A stretch of 64,000 nt of DNA from Solirubrobacter soli DSM 22325 (GTDB lineage: Bacteria > Actinomycetota > Thermoleophilia > Solirubrobacterales > Solirubrobacteraceae): assembly GCF_000423665.1 (NCBI RefSeq), contig NZ_AUIK01000020.1:124001-188000 (forward strand), in the 5' to 3' direction. Shown here piece by piece: positions 1 to 8,044 of this stretch; the first letter of the stretch is position 1, and each line of letters starts with the position of its first letter. The notes beneath the pieces are model-generated. The model saw only the letters and a program-made list of their open reading frames with translations, was not told where the DNA came from and ran no database searches. Position numbers and translations under genes: made by a program.

Positions 1-1
1 G

Positions 2-475
2 GACGGCCGCCTCTGGGTCAGCATCGAAGGCGGGCTGCCGGTCGACCTGGCGGTCGCCTTGCCGCGGCTCGCGGGCCCCGCGATCCCCGGGCTCCCATGC
101 GACTCCGCCGGGTTCGTCGAGGTCGATGAGCATGGGCGGGTGCGTGGCGTGGACGACGTGTACGCGGCGGGTGACATGACGAGCCGGCCGCTGAAGCAGG
201 GCGGCCTGGCCACGCAGCAGGCGGACATCGCCGCGGCCGCGATCGCCGCCGCCGCCGGCGCGGACGTCGAGGCCGAGCGCTACCGCCCCGTCCTGCGCGC
301 GATGCTGCTCACCGGCGGCCGGCCGCGCTATTTGCGGCACGGCGCAGGTGACCGTGGCCATGCCTCCGATGACGCGCCGTGGTGGCCGCCGCACAAGATC
401 TCCGGCCGCGAGCTCGCCCCGTACCTCACCGCCCACCCCGAATTCAGGCTCGAGTCAGCTCAACCCACTCCGTGA
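2..475 (+). CDS. FAD-dependent NAD(P)/quinone oxidoreductase, C-terminal fragment
   Basis: The gene enters from the left edge of the window; 157 C-terminal residues are visible and the start lies outside. The fragment holds the second FAD-binding motif of pyridine-nucleotide-disulfide and sulfide:quinone reductase-like flavoproteins (VYAAGDMTSRP followed by KQGGLATQQAD) and a C-terminal WWPPHKISGRELAPYL segment. The complete gene immediately downstream has the same architecture and the same end motif, so the two are tandem paralogues 11 bp apart. Membrane-associated NADH or quinone reduction is the family expectation; the electron donor and acceptor cannot be told from the fragment. Confidence 0.8.
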   Translation, partial: DGRLWVSIEGGLPVDLAVALPRLAGPAIPGLPCDSAGFVEVDEHGRVRGVDDVYAAGDMTSRPLKQGGLATQQADIAAAAIAAAAGADVEAERYRPVLRAMLLTGGRPRYLRHGAGDRGHASDDAPWWPPHKISGRELAPYLTAHPEFRLESAQPTP

Positions 476-486
476 AGGTGCCGCAC

Positions 487-1659
487 ATGTCCGCCCCGCT
501 CCACGCTCCCCCACTCCGCGTCCTCGTCGCCGGCGGTGGCGTGGCGGCCCTCGAGACCGTGCTTGCGCTGCGTGTGCTCGCGGGTTCGCGGGTGAGAATC
601 GAGATGCTGGCGCCGACGGGCGAGTACGTCGAGCGCCCGTCCTCGGTCCTGTCGCCGTTCAGCGGTGCTCCCGCACCGCGGGTGCCGCTCGACGAGTTGT
701 CGGCGCTCGGCGTCGTCCGCCACCGCGGCGCGCTTGCCGCCGTCGACGCGGACCATCGCGAGGTGCGCACGACCGACGGCGGCCGGCTGACGTATGACCG
801 CCTCGTGGTCGCTCCCGGCGCCCACGCCATCGACGGTGTGCCGGGCGCGGTCACGTTCCGCGGTTCGATCAGTGCCGGCGCGGTCGAGGGGTCGATCCGC
901 GGTGCGACCTCGCGCGTCGTCTTCGTGGCACCAGCCGGGGCGGGCTGGATCCTGCCGCTCTACGAGCTCGCTCTGCTGACCGCGCACGAGTTCCCGGATG
1001 GCCCGGACGTCACCGTCGTCACTCCTGAGCCGCGGCCACTCGACGTCTTCGGCCCGGTCGCATCGGATGCGCTCGCACGCCTGCTTCACCGGGCCGGGAT
1101 CGAGTTCATCGGCCGCACCCACGCGGTCGAGTACGTCGACGGCGCGCTCGCGATCAGCGATGGCTCGCTCATCGCCGCCGACGCGGTGATCTCACTCCCG
1201 CGCATGCAGGGTCGCTTCATCGAAGGCCTCCCGGGCGACGAACGCGGGTTCATCCCGACCAACGCCAACGCCCGCGTCATCGGAGTTCCGCACGTGTTCG
1301 CCGCCGGCGATGTCACGACCGAGCCGATCAAGCAAGGCGGCCTCGCCACACAACAGGCCGACGCCGCCGCCGAGGCGATCGCGGCCGAGGTCGGCGCGGC
1401 GCTGATCCCGCGCCCGTATCGGCGCATCCTGCGCGGTGTTCTGCTCACGGGCGAGCGCCCGCTCTACCTGCGCCGTGACCTCGACGAGGCCGACGGCATC
1501 ATCCGCCCACTGCGCGGCGTGCCGCCAGGAGTCGCTCGCAGCCAGCTCTGGTGGCCGCAGGGCAAGGTCGCGGGCCGGTACTTGACCTCCTTCGTCGCCG
1601 AGGGCGGGAGGCCCGGCGCGCCCCTTGCCGACCGCCCTCCCGCGACCAACCACGTCTGA
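487..1659 (+). CDS. FAD-dependent oxidoreductase, NDH-2/SQR-like but cysteine-free
   Basis: A 390-aa flavoprotein. The N-terminal Rossmann motif VLVAGGGVAALE (about residues 10-21) binds FAD, and VFAAGDVTTEPIKQGGLATQQAD near residues 275-297 is the second FAD motif. The fold is that of type II NADH dehydrogenases and sulfide:quinone reductases. The protein contains no cysteine at all, so the disulfide chemistry of true sulfide:quinone reductases is excluded. The ATG at 487 is chosen because the Rossmann motif starts about ten residues later; the open frame extends further upstream only through the preceding gene. It follows a paralogue and precedes an F420-type reductase, suggesting a small redox operon. 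The substrate is unknown. Confidence 0.82.
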   Translation: MSAPLHAPPLRVLVAGGGVAALETVLALRVLAGSRVRIEMLAPTGEYVERPSSVLSPFSGAPAPRVPLDELSALGVVRHRGALAAVDADHREVRTTDGGRLTYDRLVVAPGAHAIDGVPGAVTFRGSISAGAVEGSIRGATSRVVFVAPAGAGWILPLYELALLTAHEFPDGPDVTVVTPEPRPLDVFGPVASDALARLLHRAGIEFIGRTHAVEYVDGALAISDGSLIAADAVISLPRMQGRFIEGLPGDERGFIPTNANARVIGVPHVFAAGDVTTEPIKQGGLATQQADAAAEAIAAEVGAALIPRPYRRILRGVLLTGERPLYLRRDLDEADGIIRPLRGVPPGVARSQLWWPQGKVAGRYLTSFVAEGGRPGAPLADRPPATNHV

Positions 1660-1703
1660 GCGTTCACCTCCGCCGCACGAGCAGTGTGTACGGTCCGCGC
1701 CGG

Positions 1704-2198
1704 ATGCGCGACTACCGCCCACAGTCGGAGAAGTCCCGCTTCGATCGCGTCCTGCAGGCGTTCGCGCAGACCCGGTTGGGCGGCTGGCTGTTCATCAACG
1801 TCCTGCCCACGGTCGACCGGCCGCTGCTGCGGTTGAGCCGCGGCCGCATCTCGACCGGGATGGGACAGACCTACGTGCTGTTGCACGTGCGCGGGGCGAA
1901 GAGCGGCATCGAGCGAACCGTCCCGCTCCTGGGCACCAAGTGGGGTGACGCGATCCTGCTGGTCGCATCCAAGGCCGGTGCCGCGCACCACCCCGCGTGG
2001 CTGCACAACCTGCGCGTGAACCCGGACGTCACGGTGACGGTCAACGGCGAGCCGCAAGCGATGCGTGCGCGTGAGGCCGACGCGCAGGAGCGCGAGCGGC
2101 TGTGGCCGATCGTGTGCGATCACTACTCGGGCTACGCGGCCTACCAGGCGCGGGCGGGCGGGCGCGTCATCCCCGTCGTGGTGCTCGAGGCGCGCTGA
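1704..2198 (+). CDS. Ddn-family (DUF385) deazaflavin-dependent nitroreductase/quinone reductase
   Basis: A 164-aa protein of the F420H2-dependent Ddn/FDOR-A type. Family hallmarks are LLHVRGAKSGIERTVPLL, then VASKAGAAHHPAWLHNL and the end motif IPVVVLE. In mycobacteria such proteins reduce quinones or nitro compounds with F420H2. That cofactor is an inference here because no F420 biosynthesis gene lies in the window. The ATG at 1704 is preferred; a GTG at 1686 would add six residues. It sits 44 bp after the FAD oxidoreductase on the same strand. Confidence 0.82.
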   Translation: MRDYRPQSEKSRFDRVLQAFAQTRLGGWLFINVLPTVDRPLLRLSRGRISTGMGQTYVLLHVRGAKSGIERTVPLLGTKWGDAILLVASKAGAAHHPAWLHNLRVNPDVTVTVNGEPQAMRAREADAQERERLWPIVCDHYSGYAAYQARAGGRVIPVVVLEAR

Positions 2199-2279
2199 CG
2201 CGGTCAGCCCGCCGGAGCCGTGTCCCTACACGGGCACGCTCCTACAGAGTTCTTATGGCCTCCGATCAGGGTCGGTGGT

Positions 2280-2609
2280 ATGGCCGACCGAGACACCCAG
2301 CGACGTTCACGCGCCCGCGATCTCGCGGTTCGCCGGACGCAGGCCGCGATCGTGGCGGTGGTCGCCGGCGCGGCCGCGCTCTCCGGAGTGTTCTCGGTCG
2401 TGGCGGCACGTGCGTTCAGCGGTCACCCGCGCACCGTGGCGGCGAGCCGAGTCGACCAGCCCGGCGCGTCCCGGTCCCGGGTGCCCGGGCCTGACTCCAT
2501 CCCCGCGATCGAAGGCGACCCCGCGCCGCTGCAGCCGCCGGCGCAGCCCCCGAGCGCTTCCGTTCCGGACCCGGCCGCGACGGCGCCGGAGGTGTCACAG
2601 GGATCATGA
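2280..2609 (+). CDS. small single-pass membrane protein of the electron-transfer operon
   Basis: A 109-aa protein with a basic N-terminus, one hydrophobic segment at about residues 20-44 and a Pro/Ala/Ser-rich tail with no cysteines. I do not recognise a family. Its last codon overlaps the ATG of the ApbE gene (ATGA), so it is almost certainly translationally coupled to it and opens the operon. The position is where other ApbE operons carry the flavinylated substrate. No Thr/Ser flavinylation motif of the S(T)GAT type is visible, so that role is unsupported. The ATG at 2280 is chosen over an upstream GTG that would add 20 residues lacking a signal. Confidence 0.6.
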   Translation: MADRDTQRRSRARDLAVRRTQAAIVAVVAGAAALSGVFSVVAARAFSGHPRTVAASRVDQPGASRSRVPGPDSIPAIEGDPAPLQPPAQPPSASVPDPAATAPEVSQGS

Positions 2610-3487
2610 CCGCGGCGCATTGGCGGGCCATCGGCACGACGGTCGGGGTGGTCGTGCCCGATCGCGCCGCGCTGGCCGCCGCGCGCCGCGCGGTCATCGC
2701 CGAGCTGGCCGCGATCGACGCCGCGTGCAGTCGCTTTCGCGACGACTCGGAGCTGGCGGCGATCAACGCGGCCCAGGGCCGAGCCGTCGCGGTGTCACCG
2801 CTGTTGCAGGACGCGGTCGCGGTTGCGCTGCGCGCGGCGGCGCTGACCGGTGGCCTCGTCGATCCCACGATCGGCGACGCGCTCGTGCTGGCGGGCTATG
2901 ACCGCGACTTCGCGCTGGTGCGCGCGTCACGCGTTCGCCGCGTGCGGGCGGCGCGCGTCGCCGGGTGGCGGACGGTCGCGCTCGATCGCGACGCGGGCAC
3001 CGTCCGCGTGCCCGCCGGCGTGCGCCTGGACTTGGGCGCGACCGCGAAGGCGTTCGCCGCGGACCGGGCCGCCGAACGCGCGCTGGCGGCGAGCGGCGCG
3101 CCCGGGGTGCTCGTGAACCTGGGGGGCGATCTGGCGGCGGCGGGGCTCGCGCCGCCGGCGGGATGGGCGGTGCGGGTGGTCGAGCCCGCGCAGGATCTCC
3201 TCCTGGTCTCCGGCGGCCTGGCGACGTCGAGCACGACGGCGCGACGCTGGCGGCGGCGCGCCGGCGATGCCCACCACATCATCGACCCGCGCCTCGGCGC
3301 TCCCGCCGTCGAGCACTGGCGGGCGGTGTCGGTCGCGGCGGCGACGTGCGTCGACGCCAACATCGCCAGCACAGCGGCGATCGTCCTCGGCCCGGCGGCA
3401 CCGGCGTGGCTCGCGCGAGCGGGTCTGCCCGCCCGGCTCGTCAGCGTCTCGGGCGAGGAACAGACGACGTCAGGATGGCCCTCGTGA
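2606..3487 (+). CDS. apbE: FAD:protein FMN transferase (ApbE)
   Basis: A 293-aa ApbE-family protein that transfers FMN from FAD to a Thr or Ser of a partner protein in a Mg-dependent reaction. Visible family blocks are SRFRDDSEL (about 42-50), ALTGGLVDPTIGDAL (79-93), the nucleotide-binding LDLGATAKAFAADRAAE (about 137-153), VNLGGDL and IDPRLGAP (about 232-239). No signal peptide or lipobox is seen, so it is predicted to be cytoplasmic, unlike many ApbE proteins. It overlaps the upstream membrane protein (ATGA) and the downstream cytochrome gene. No protein with a clear flavinylation motif is encoded in the window, so its target is unknown. Confidence 0.9.
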   Translation: MTAAHWRAIGTTVGVVVPDRAALAAARRAVIAELAAIDAACSRFRDDSELAAINAAQGRAVAVSPLLQDAVAVALRAAALTGGLVDPTIGDALVLAGYDRDFALVRASRVRRVRAARVAGWRTVALDRDAGTVRVPAGVRLDLGATAKAFAADRAAERALAASGAPGVLVNLGGDLAAAGLAPPAGWAVRVVEPAQDLLLVSGGLATSSTTARRWRRRAGDAHHIIDPRLGAPAVEHWRAVSVAAATCVDANIASTAAIVLGPAAPAWLARAGLPARLVSVSGEEQTTSGWPS

Positions 3488-4560
3488 TCGCGGCCGCGGC
3501 ACCGTCCGCGTGGTGGTACCTCAACCGGGCCACCGGGATCGTGACGCTGCTGGCGCTGACCGCCTCGGTCGTCCTCGGGATCCTGCAGACGCTGCGCTGG
3601 GCGGCGCCGGGCACCCCGCGCTTCGTCGTCGTGATGCTGCATCGCTCGATCTCGCTGCTGGTGGTGGCACTGCTCGGCGTGCATGTCTTGAGCGCGGTGC
3701 TCGACGGGTTCGCCCCGATCCGCTGGCTCGACGCGGTCCTGCCGTTCGCCGGCGCCTACCGGCCGCTGTGGCTCGGCCTGGGCGCGCTCGCCGCGGACCT
3801 GTTGATCGCGCTCACCGTGACGAGCCTGCTCCGGAGGCGACTCGGGCTGCGTGCCTGGCGGGGCGTGCACTGGCTGGCCTACGCGTGCTGGCCCGTCGCG
3901 CTGGTCCACGGCTGGGGCACCGGCTCGGACGCCCGCACATCCTGGATGCTGGCGATCACGATCGGCTGCGTCGCCGTGGTGATCGCCGCGCTGACGTGGC
4001 GGTTGGCCGGCGGGTGGCCGGAGCGGCGACCCGTACGGATCGCGGCGGTGGCGGCGATCTCCGGCGCCGTCGCGTTCGTGGCGCTGTGGCTGCCCGCCGG
4101 CCCGCTGGCCGACGGGTGGGCGCGTCGCGCCGGCACGCCGCAACGGCTGCTCCCGCGCGCCCGGCCGCTCGCTCCCGTCGCCGCGCGAACCGCCCCGCCC
4201 GCACTCACGCGCAGCTTCACCGCCGGCCTGCGCGGCACGATCACCCAGGGCATGAGCGCCGACGGCCAGGCGGTCGTGGACCTGCGCATCCGCCTGACCG
4301 ACGGTGTGGCAGGGCGGCTGCGGGTGCGCGTCGCCGGCGACCCCGCCGCGGGCGGCGGTGTGATCATGCGCCGCAGCGCCGTGGCGCTCGGCCCTCCGCA
4401 GCACCCGGGCGAGTTCCAGGGCCGCATCGACGCGCTCGATGGGACGCGGCTCGAGGCGCTCGTAGGATCGACCGACGGACGAGCGGTGCGCCTGCGGGTC
4501 GCGCTCACGCTCGACGGCGACGCCGTCACCGGGACGGTCTCGGGGCAGCCGGTGCGATGA
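3475..4560 (+). CDS. ferric-reductase-like transmembrane cytochrome b
   Basis: A 361-aa protein with about six membrane segments in residues 10-205 and a soluble beta-rich C-terminal domain (about 240-361). Two His pairs with spacings of about 14 and 13 residues, LHRS...GVH in the second segment and GVHW...LVHG in the fourth, are what bis-His b-heme ligation requires in ferric reductase, YedZ and NOX-type domains. No FAD/NADPH-binding module follows, so electrons probably arrive from the NuoF-like and ferredoxin proteins encoded next door. A GTG at 3484 giving a GTGA overlap is an alternative start to the ATG at 3475. The ending overlaps the NuoF-like start (ATGA). Confidence 0.82.
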   Translation: MALVIAAAAPSAWWYLNRATGIVTLLALTASVVLGILQTLRWAAPGTPRFVVVMLHRSISLLVVALLGVHVLSAVLDGFAPIRWLDAVLPFAGAYRPLWLGLGALAADLLIALTVTSLLRRRLGLRAWRGVHWLAYACWPVALVHGWGTGSDARTSWMLAITIGCVAVVIAALTWRLAGGWPERRPVRIAAVAAISGAVAFVALWLPAGPLADGWARRAGTPQRLLPRARPLAPVAARTAPPALTRSFTAGLRGTITQGMSADGQAVVDLRIRLTDGVAGRLRVRVAGDPAAGGGVIMRRSAVALGPPQHPGEFQGRIDALDGTRLEALVGSTDGRAVRLRVALTLDGDAVTGTVSGQPVR

Positions 4561-5735
4561 ACCCGCGACTGCTCTCCGGTCATGCCGGCGGCCTGGACGT
4601 CGCGTACCGCGGCGCGGGTCTGATCGACGCGGTCGCCGCCGCCGGGCTGCGCGGTCGCGGCGGCGCGGCCTTCCCGACCGCGGTCAAGCTACGAGCCGTC
4701 GCGCAGGCCCGTGGGCGCTGCGCGGTCGTGGCCAATGCGACCGAGGGCGAGCCCATGAGCGCGAAGGACCAGCAGCTGCTCGTCGTCGCCCCGCAGCTCG
4801 TCCTCGACGGCGCCGCGCTGGCCGCCGAGGCGGTCGGCGCCCGAGACATCGTGATCGCCGTCAAACGCTCCGCGTGGGCGGCGCAGGAGTCGTTGACGCG
4901 CGCGCTCGCCGCCCGCGGCGACCGCTCGCGCATGCGCATGGCCGTCGTCGGTGACGCGTATCTGGCGGGCGAGGAGACCGCGCTCCTGCGCGGTCTCAAC
5001 GGCGGGCCGACCAAGCCGACCGGAACGCCACCGCGCCCCCACGAGCGCGGACTCGCTCGCCGCCCGACGCTGGTCTCCAACGTCGAGACGCTCGCCCACG
5101 TCGCGCTGATCGCGCGCCACGGCGCGGCGTGGTTCCGGGAGCTGGGGACGCCGGAGCACCCGGGTACGGCGCTGGTCACGGTCAGCGGCGCCGTCGCGCG
5201 CCCCGCGGTCTACGAGGCCGCTCTCGGGACGCCGGTCGAGCACGTCATCGCGGCGGCCGGCGGTGCGAGCTCGCCGCTCCGAGCCGTCCTCTTCGGTGGC
5301 TACCACGGGACGTGGCTGAGCACCGGCGCCCCGGCGCGGCTCGATGCCACACTCGGACCCGGCGTGATCGTGGCGCTGGGCGCCGACGCGTGCCCGGTGG
5401 CCGAGCTCAGCCGCGTGGTCCGCTGGATGGCCGACGCGAACGCGCGGCAATGCGGCCCGTGCATGTACGGGCTGGAGGCGATCGCCGGCGCGATCGAGTC
5501 GCTCCAGACAGGGATCGCCGCCCGCGATGTGTTCGCCCAGCTCGAGCGCTGGGGCGATCACGTGACCGGACGCGGCGCCTGTCGCCACCCGGACGGGGTC
5601 GTGCGCTTCGTGCGCAGCGGTCTCGACGTGTTCGCGGGCGAGTTCGAGGACCATCGCCGCTTCGGTCGCTGCGATGCCTGCGATGCCGAGCCCGTGCTCG
5701 CCGTCCCGAACCTCGGGAGGGAGCTGGCGGCATGA
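4557..5735 (+). CDS. NuoF-like NADH-binding flavoprotein/iron-sulfur protein
   Basis: A 392-aa homologue of the 51-kDa (NuoF) subunit of complex I and of soluble hydrogenase diaphorases. The NADH/FMN signatures are GLRGRGGAAFPTAVK (about 30-44), ANATEGEPMSAKD (59-71) and LAGEETALLRGLNGG (136-150). The [4Fe-4S] region reads C299-G-P-C302-x-x-G305 and then C342. The third Cys of the usual CGxCxxC motif is Gly here, while an extra CDAC pair sits at 372-375. It probably oxidises NADH and passes electrons to the small ferredoxin whose ATG overlaps its stop codon. No NuoE or NuoG partner is present, so it is not a complex I remnant in a nuo operon. Confidence 0.85.
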   Translation: MNPRLLSGHAGGLDVAYRGAGLIDAVAAAGLRGRGGAAFPTAVKLRAVAQARGRCAVVANATEGEPMSAKDQQLLVVAPQLVLDGAALAAEAVGARDIVIAVKRSAWAAQESLTRALAARGDRSRMRMAVVGDAYLAGEETALLRGLNGGPTKPTGTPPRPHERGLARRPTLVSNVETLAHVALIARHGAAWFRELGTPEHPGTALVTVSGAVARPAVYEAALGTPVEHVIAAAGGASSPLRAVLFGGYHGTWLSTGAPARLDATLGPGVIVALGADACPVAELSRVVRWMADANARQCGPCMYGLEAIAGAIESLQTGIAARDVFAQLERWGDHVTGRGACRHPDGVVRFVRSGLDVFAGEFEDHRRFGRCDACDAEPVLAVPNLGRELAA

Positions 5736-5944
5736 CGTGGCGCGTGACCGTGGACCCGATCGCGTGCACGGGGCACGGGGCGTGCGCCGAGCTGTTCCCC
5801 GAGCGGATCGAGCTCGACGACTGGGGCTACCCGATGCTCGACGACGCGCCGATCACCGAGGAGTTGCTCGTCCACGCGCGCCGCGCGGTGGCCGCCTGCC
5901 CGACGCTCGCGCTGCGCCTGCGCGCCGCCCGCGAGGGCGCGTGA
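5732..5944 (+). CDS. ferredoxin with CxxHxxC cluster motif
   Basis: A 70-aa acidic ferredoxin of the actinobacterial 3Fe-4S/4Fe-4S type. Ligand positions are C12, H15, C18 and C56, in CTGHGAC and AACPTLAL. The His stands where 4Fe-4S ferredoxins have the second Cys. Ferredoxins with such replacements are known in mycobacteria, usually as P450 electron donors. Here the gene overlaps the NuoF-like gene by ATGA and ends the operon, so it more likely links NADH oxidation to the membrane cytochrome. A P450 partner elsewhere, such as the one at 46.8-48.0 kb, remains possible. Confidence 0.88.
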   Translation: MTWRVTVDPIACTGHGACAELFPERIELDDWGYPMLDDAPITEELLVHARRAVAACPTLALRLRAAREGA

Positions 5945-5969
5945 CGGACCCCGGCGAGCACACTTGTGT

Positions 5970-6650
5970 GTGTCCGTGCGCCTGCTGATCATCGATGACG
6001 ACCGCGCCCTCCGCGCCGCGTTGCGACGTGCGCTCACGCTCGAGGGCTATGAGGTCGACGACGCGGCCAGTGGCGACGAAGCGCTCGCTTCGATCGCCGC
6101 GCGGCGCCCGGACGCGGTCGTGCTCGACATCGGGCTGCCGGGCATCGACGGGCTCGAGCTGTGCCGCAGGCTCCGGGCCGCCGGCGATCGGGTCCCGGTG
6201 CTGCTCCTCACCGCCCGCGACGCGATCGAGGATCGCATCGACGGGCTCGACGCGGGCGCCGACGACTACCTGGTCAAGCCGTTCGACCTCGGTGAGCTCC
6301 AGGCCCGCCTGCGCGCCCTCCTGCGGCGCACGAACGCCCAGGAGCAGGCCGCCGCACCCACGTTCCACGAGCTCCGTCTCGACCCGGAACGCCACGGCGT
6401 GGTCGTCGGTGAGCGCTTTGCCGAGCTGACGCGCACGGAGTACCAGCTGCTGGAGCTGTTGCTGCGCAACCCCCGGCAGGTCCTGCCGCACGACATCATC
6501 TACGAGCGGGTCTGGGGCTACGACTTCGGCCCGGCCTCCAACGCCTTGCGCGTCTACGTCGGATATCTACGACGCAAGCTCGAGGGGTTGGGCGCGCGGC
6601 CGCTGATCCACACGGTGTACGGCGTCGGCTACGTCCTGCGCGAGCCATGA
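5970..6650 (+). CDS. OmpR/PhoB-family response regulator
   Basis: A response regulator of about 226 aa with a receiver domain (residues 4-115; acidic pocket D9-D11, phosphoacceptor D53 in VVLDIGLPG, T81 region, K103 in LVKPFD) and a C-terminal winged helix (ELTRTEYQLLELLL, then SNALRVYVGYLRRKL and HTVYGVGYVL). Its ATG-less start is GTG; 5970 or 5976 fit best because the receiver begins RLLIIDDDR, and a TTG at 5964 is also open. It overlaps the histidine kinase gene by ATGA. It follows the electron-transfer operon by about 25 bp and may be cotranscribed with it, so a redox input is a reasonable guess. Confidence 0.9.
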   Translation: MSVRLLIIDDDRALRAALRRALTLEGYEVDDAASGDEALASIAARRPDAVVLDIGLPGIDGLELCRRLRAAGDRVPVLLLTARDAIEDRIDGLDAGADDYLVKPFDLGELQARLRALLRRTNAQEQAAAPTFHELRLDPERHGVVVGERFAELTRTEYQLLELLLRNPRQVLPHDIIYERVWGYDFGPASNALRVYVGYLRRKLEGLGARPLIHTVYGVGYVLREP

Positions 6651-8044
6651 GCCTGCGCCACCGCATCGCCGCCGTCGCCGGCCTCGCCGTCGCGGTCTCG
6701 GTGCTCTTCGCCGCCGTCGCGATCTTCTTCGCCGTGCGCGGGCAGCTACACGGCCAGATCGACGACGCCCTGCGCGCGCGAGCCGCCGAGCTGACCGACC
6801 GCGGCCGCGACGGCGAAGCGGCGTGCGGCGCCGGGCTGGGCACCGGCGAGCACCCGTTCCCGGCCCCCACCGATCGCGACGACGCGCGCCTCGGGGGCGC
6901 CGAGGGCTACGTGCAGGTCGTGTGCGCGGACGGAACCGTGCTGCGTCCGGCGGGCGCGACCACGCCGCTCCCCGTCTCGGCGCGCACGCGGGCGATCGCG
7001 CGGTCCGGCTCCGGGGAGAGCCTCGTCAGCACCACCGTCAGCGGGGTCCGCGTGCGGGTGCTCACCCGCGCGACGCCGGCGTGGCGAGGCGCGATCCAGG
7101 TCGCGCGCCCGCTCACCGAGGTCGACCACTCGCTCCGGGAGATGCTGGCGATCCTGATCGTGGTCGCCGCGGTGGGGATCGCGCTCGCCGCCGCGCTCGG
7201 AGCGGTGGTCGCGCGCGCCGCGCTGGCCCCGGTCAGGCGCTTCACCCGCACGACGGAGGAGATCACCGGCAAGCTCGATCCCGGCGAGCGGATCGAAGCC
7301 GAAGGCGACGACGAGCTCGCCCGCCTCGCCACGAGCTTCAACGCCACCCTCGACGCGCTGCAGCGCTCCGTCGACGCGCAGCGACACCTGGTCGCCGACG
7401 CCAGCCACGAGCTGCGCACGCCGATGGCCAGCCTGCGCGCGAACATCCAGACCCTCGAGCGCGCCGACCGCCTGTCGCCAGAGGATCGCGCCGCGTTGCG
7501 AGCGGACATCCTGGCCGAGCTCGACGAACTCACCGATCTGGTCGCCGATGTCGTCGACCTCGCCCGCGGAAGCACGCCCGGCCGTGTCCTGGACGACGTC
7601 CGTGTCGATCGCATCGTCGCCGCACTGATCGAGCGCGCGGAGAGCCGCAGCGGCGTCGCCGCGAGCTTCAGCGCCGACCTCGAGCCGACGGTGATCCGCG
7701 GCGAGCCGGACCGCATCAACCGCGCGATCTCCAACCTGCTCGACAACGCGGTCAAGTGGAGCCCGCCGGGAGGCGTCGTCGATGTCGCGCTGCGCGACGG
7801 AACCCTGACGGTACGCGACCACGGGCCCGGATTCGCCGCTGCCGACCTCCCCCACGTGTTCGAGCGCTTCTACCGCTCCGACGGCTCCCGCGGGACACCC
7901 GGTTCCGGGCTCGGCCTGGCGATCGTCCGACAGGCCGCCGAAGCCCACGGCGGGGGCGCCGAGGCGAGCAACGCGAATGGCGGCGGGGCCGAGATCCGCG
8001 TGCGCTTCACGCCCGCCGGGAGCCCGCGCCTCATCCAGCGTTGA
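6647..8044 (+). CDS. membrane sensor histidine kinase
   Basis: A 465-aa kinase with two transmembrane segments (about 8-30 and 166-190) around a 135-residue extracytoplasmic sensor. A HAMP region follows, then the dimerisation/phosphoacceptor motif DASHELRTP with H254, the N box SNLLDNAVKWSP, the G1 box DHGPGF and G2 GTPGSGLGLAIV. It has the arrangement of MprB-like kinases. Two cysteines (about residues 60 and 93) in the sensor region could form a disulfide and make it redox-responsive; that is speculation. It overlaps the response regulator (ATGA) and its last 14 bp overlap the convergent gene. Confidence 0.92.
   Translation: MSLRHRIAAVAGLAVAVSVLFAAVAIFFAVRGQLHGQIDDALRARAAELTDRGRDGEAACGAGLGTGEHPFPAPTDRDDARLGGAEGYVQVVCADGTVLRPAGATTPLPVSARTRAIARSGSGESLVSTTVSGVRVRVLTRATPAWRGAIQVARPLTEVDHSLREMLAILIVVAAVGIALAAALGAVVARAALAPVRRFTRTTEEITGKLDPGERIEAEGDDELARLATSFNATLDALQRSVDAQRHLVADASHELRTPMASLRANIQTLERADRLSPEDRAALRADILAELDELTDLVADVVDLARGSTPGRVLDDVRVDRIVAALIERAESRSGVAASFSADLEPTVIRGEPDRINRAISNLLDNAVKWSPPGGVVDVALRDGTLTVRDHGPGFAAADLPHVFERFYRSDGSRGTPGSGLGLAIVRQAAEAHGGGAEASNANGGGAEIRVRFTPAGSPRLIQR

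Noticed and set aside
3267..4556. 5' extension of the NuoF-like frame by 430 codons
   Set aside because: The extension is out of frame through ApbE and the cytochrome b; NuoF homology begins at the ATG at 4557, which has an ATGA overlap.
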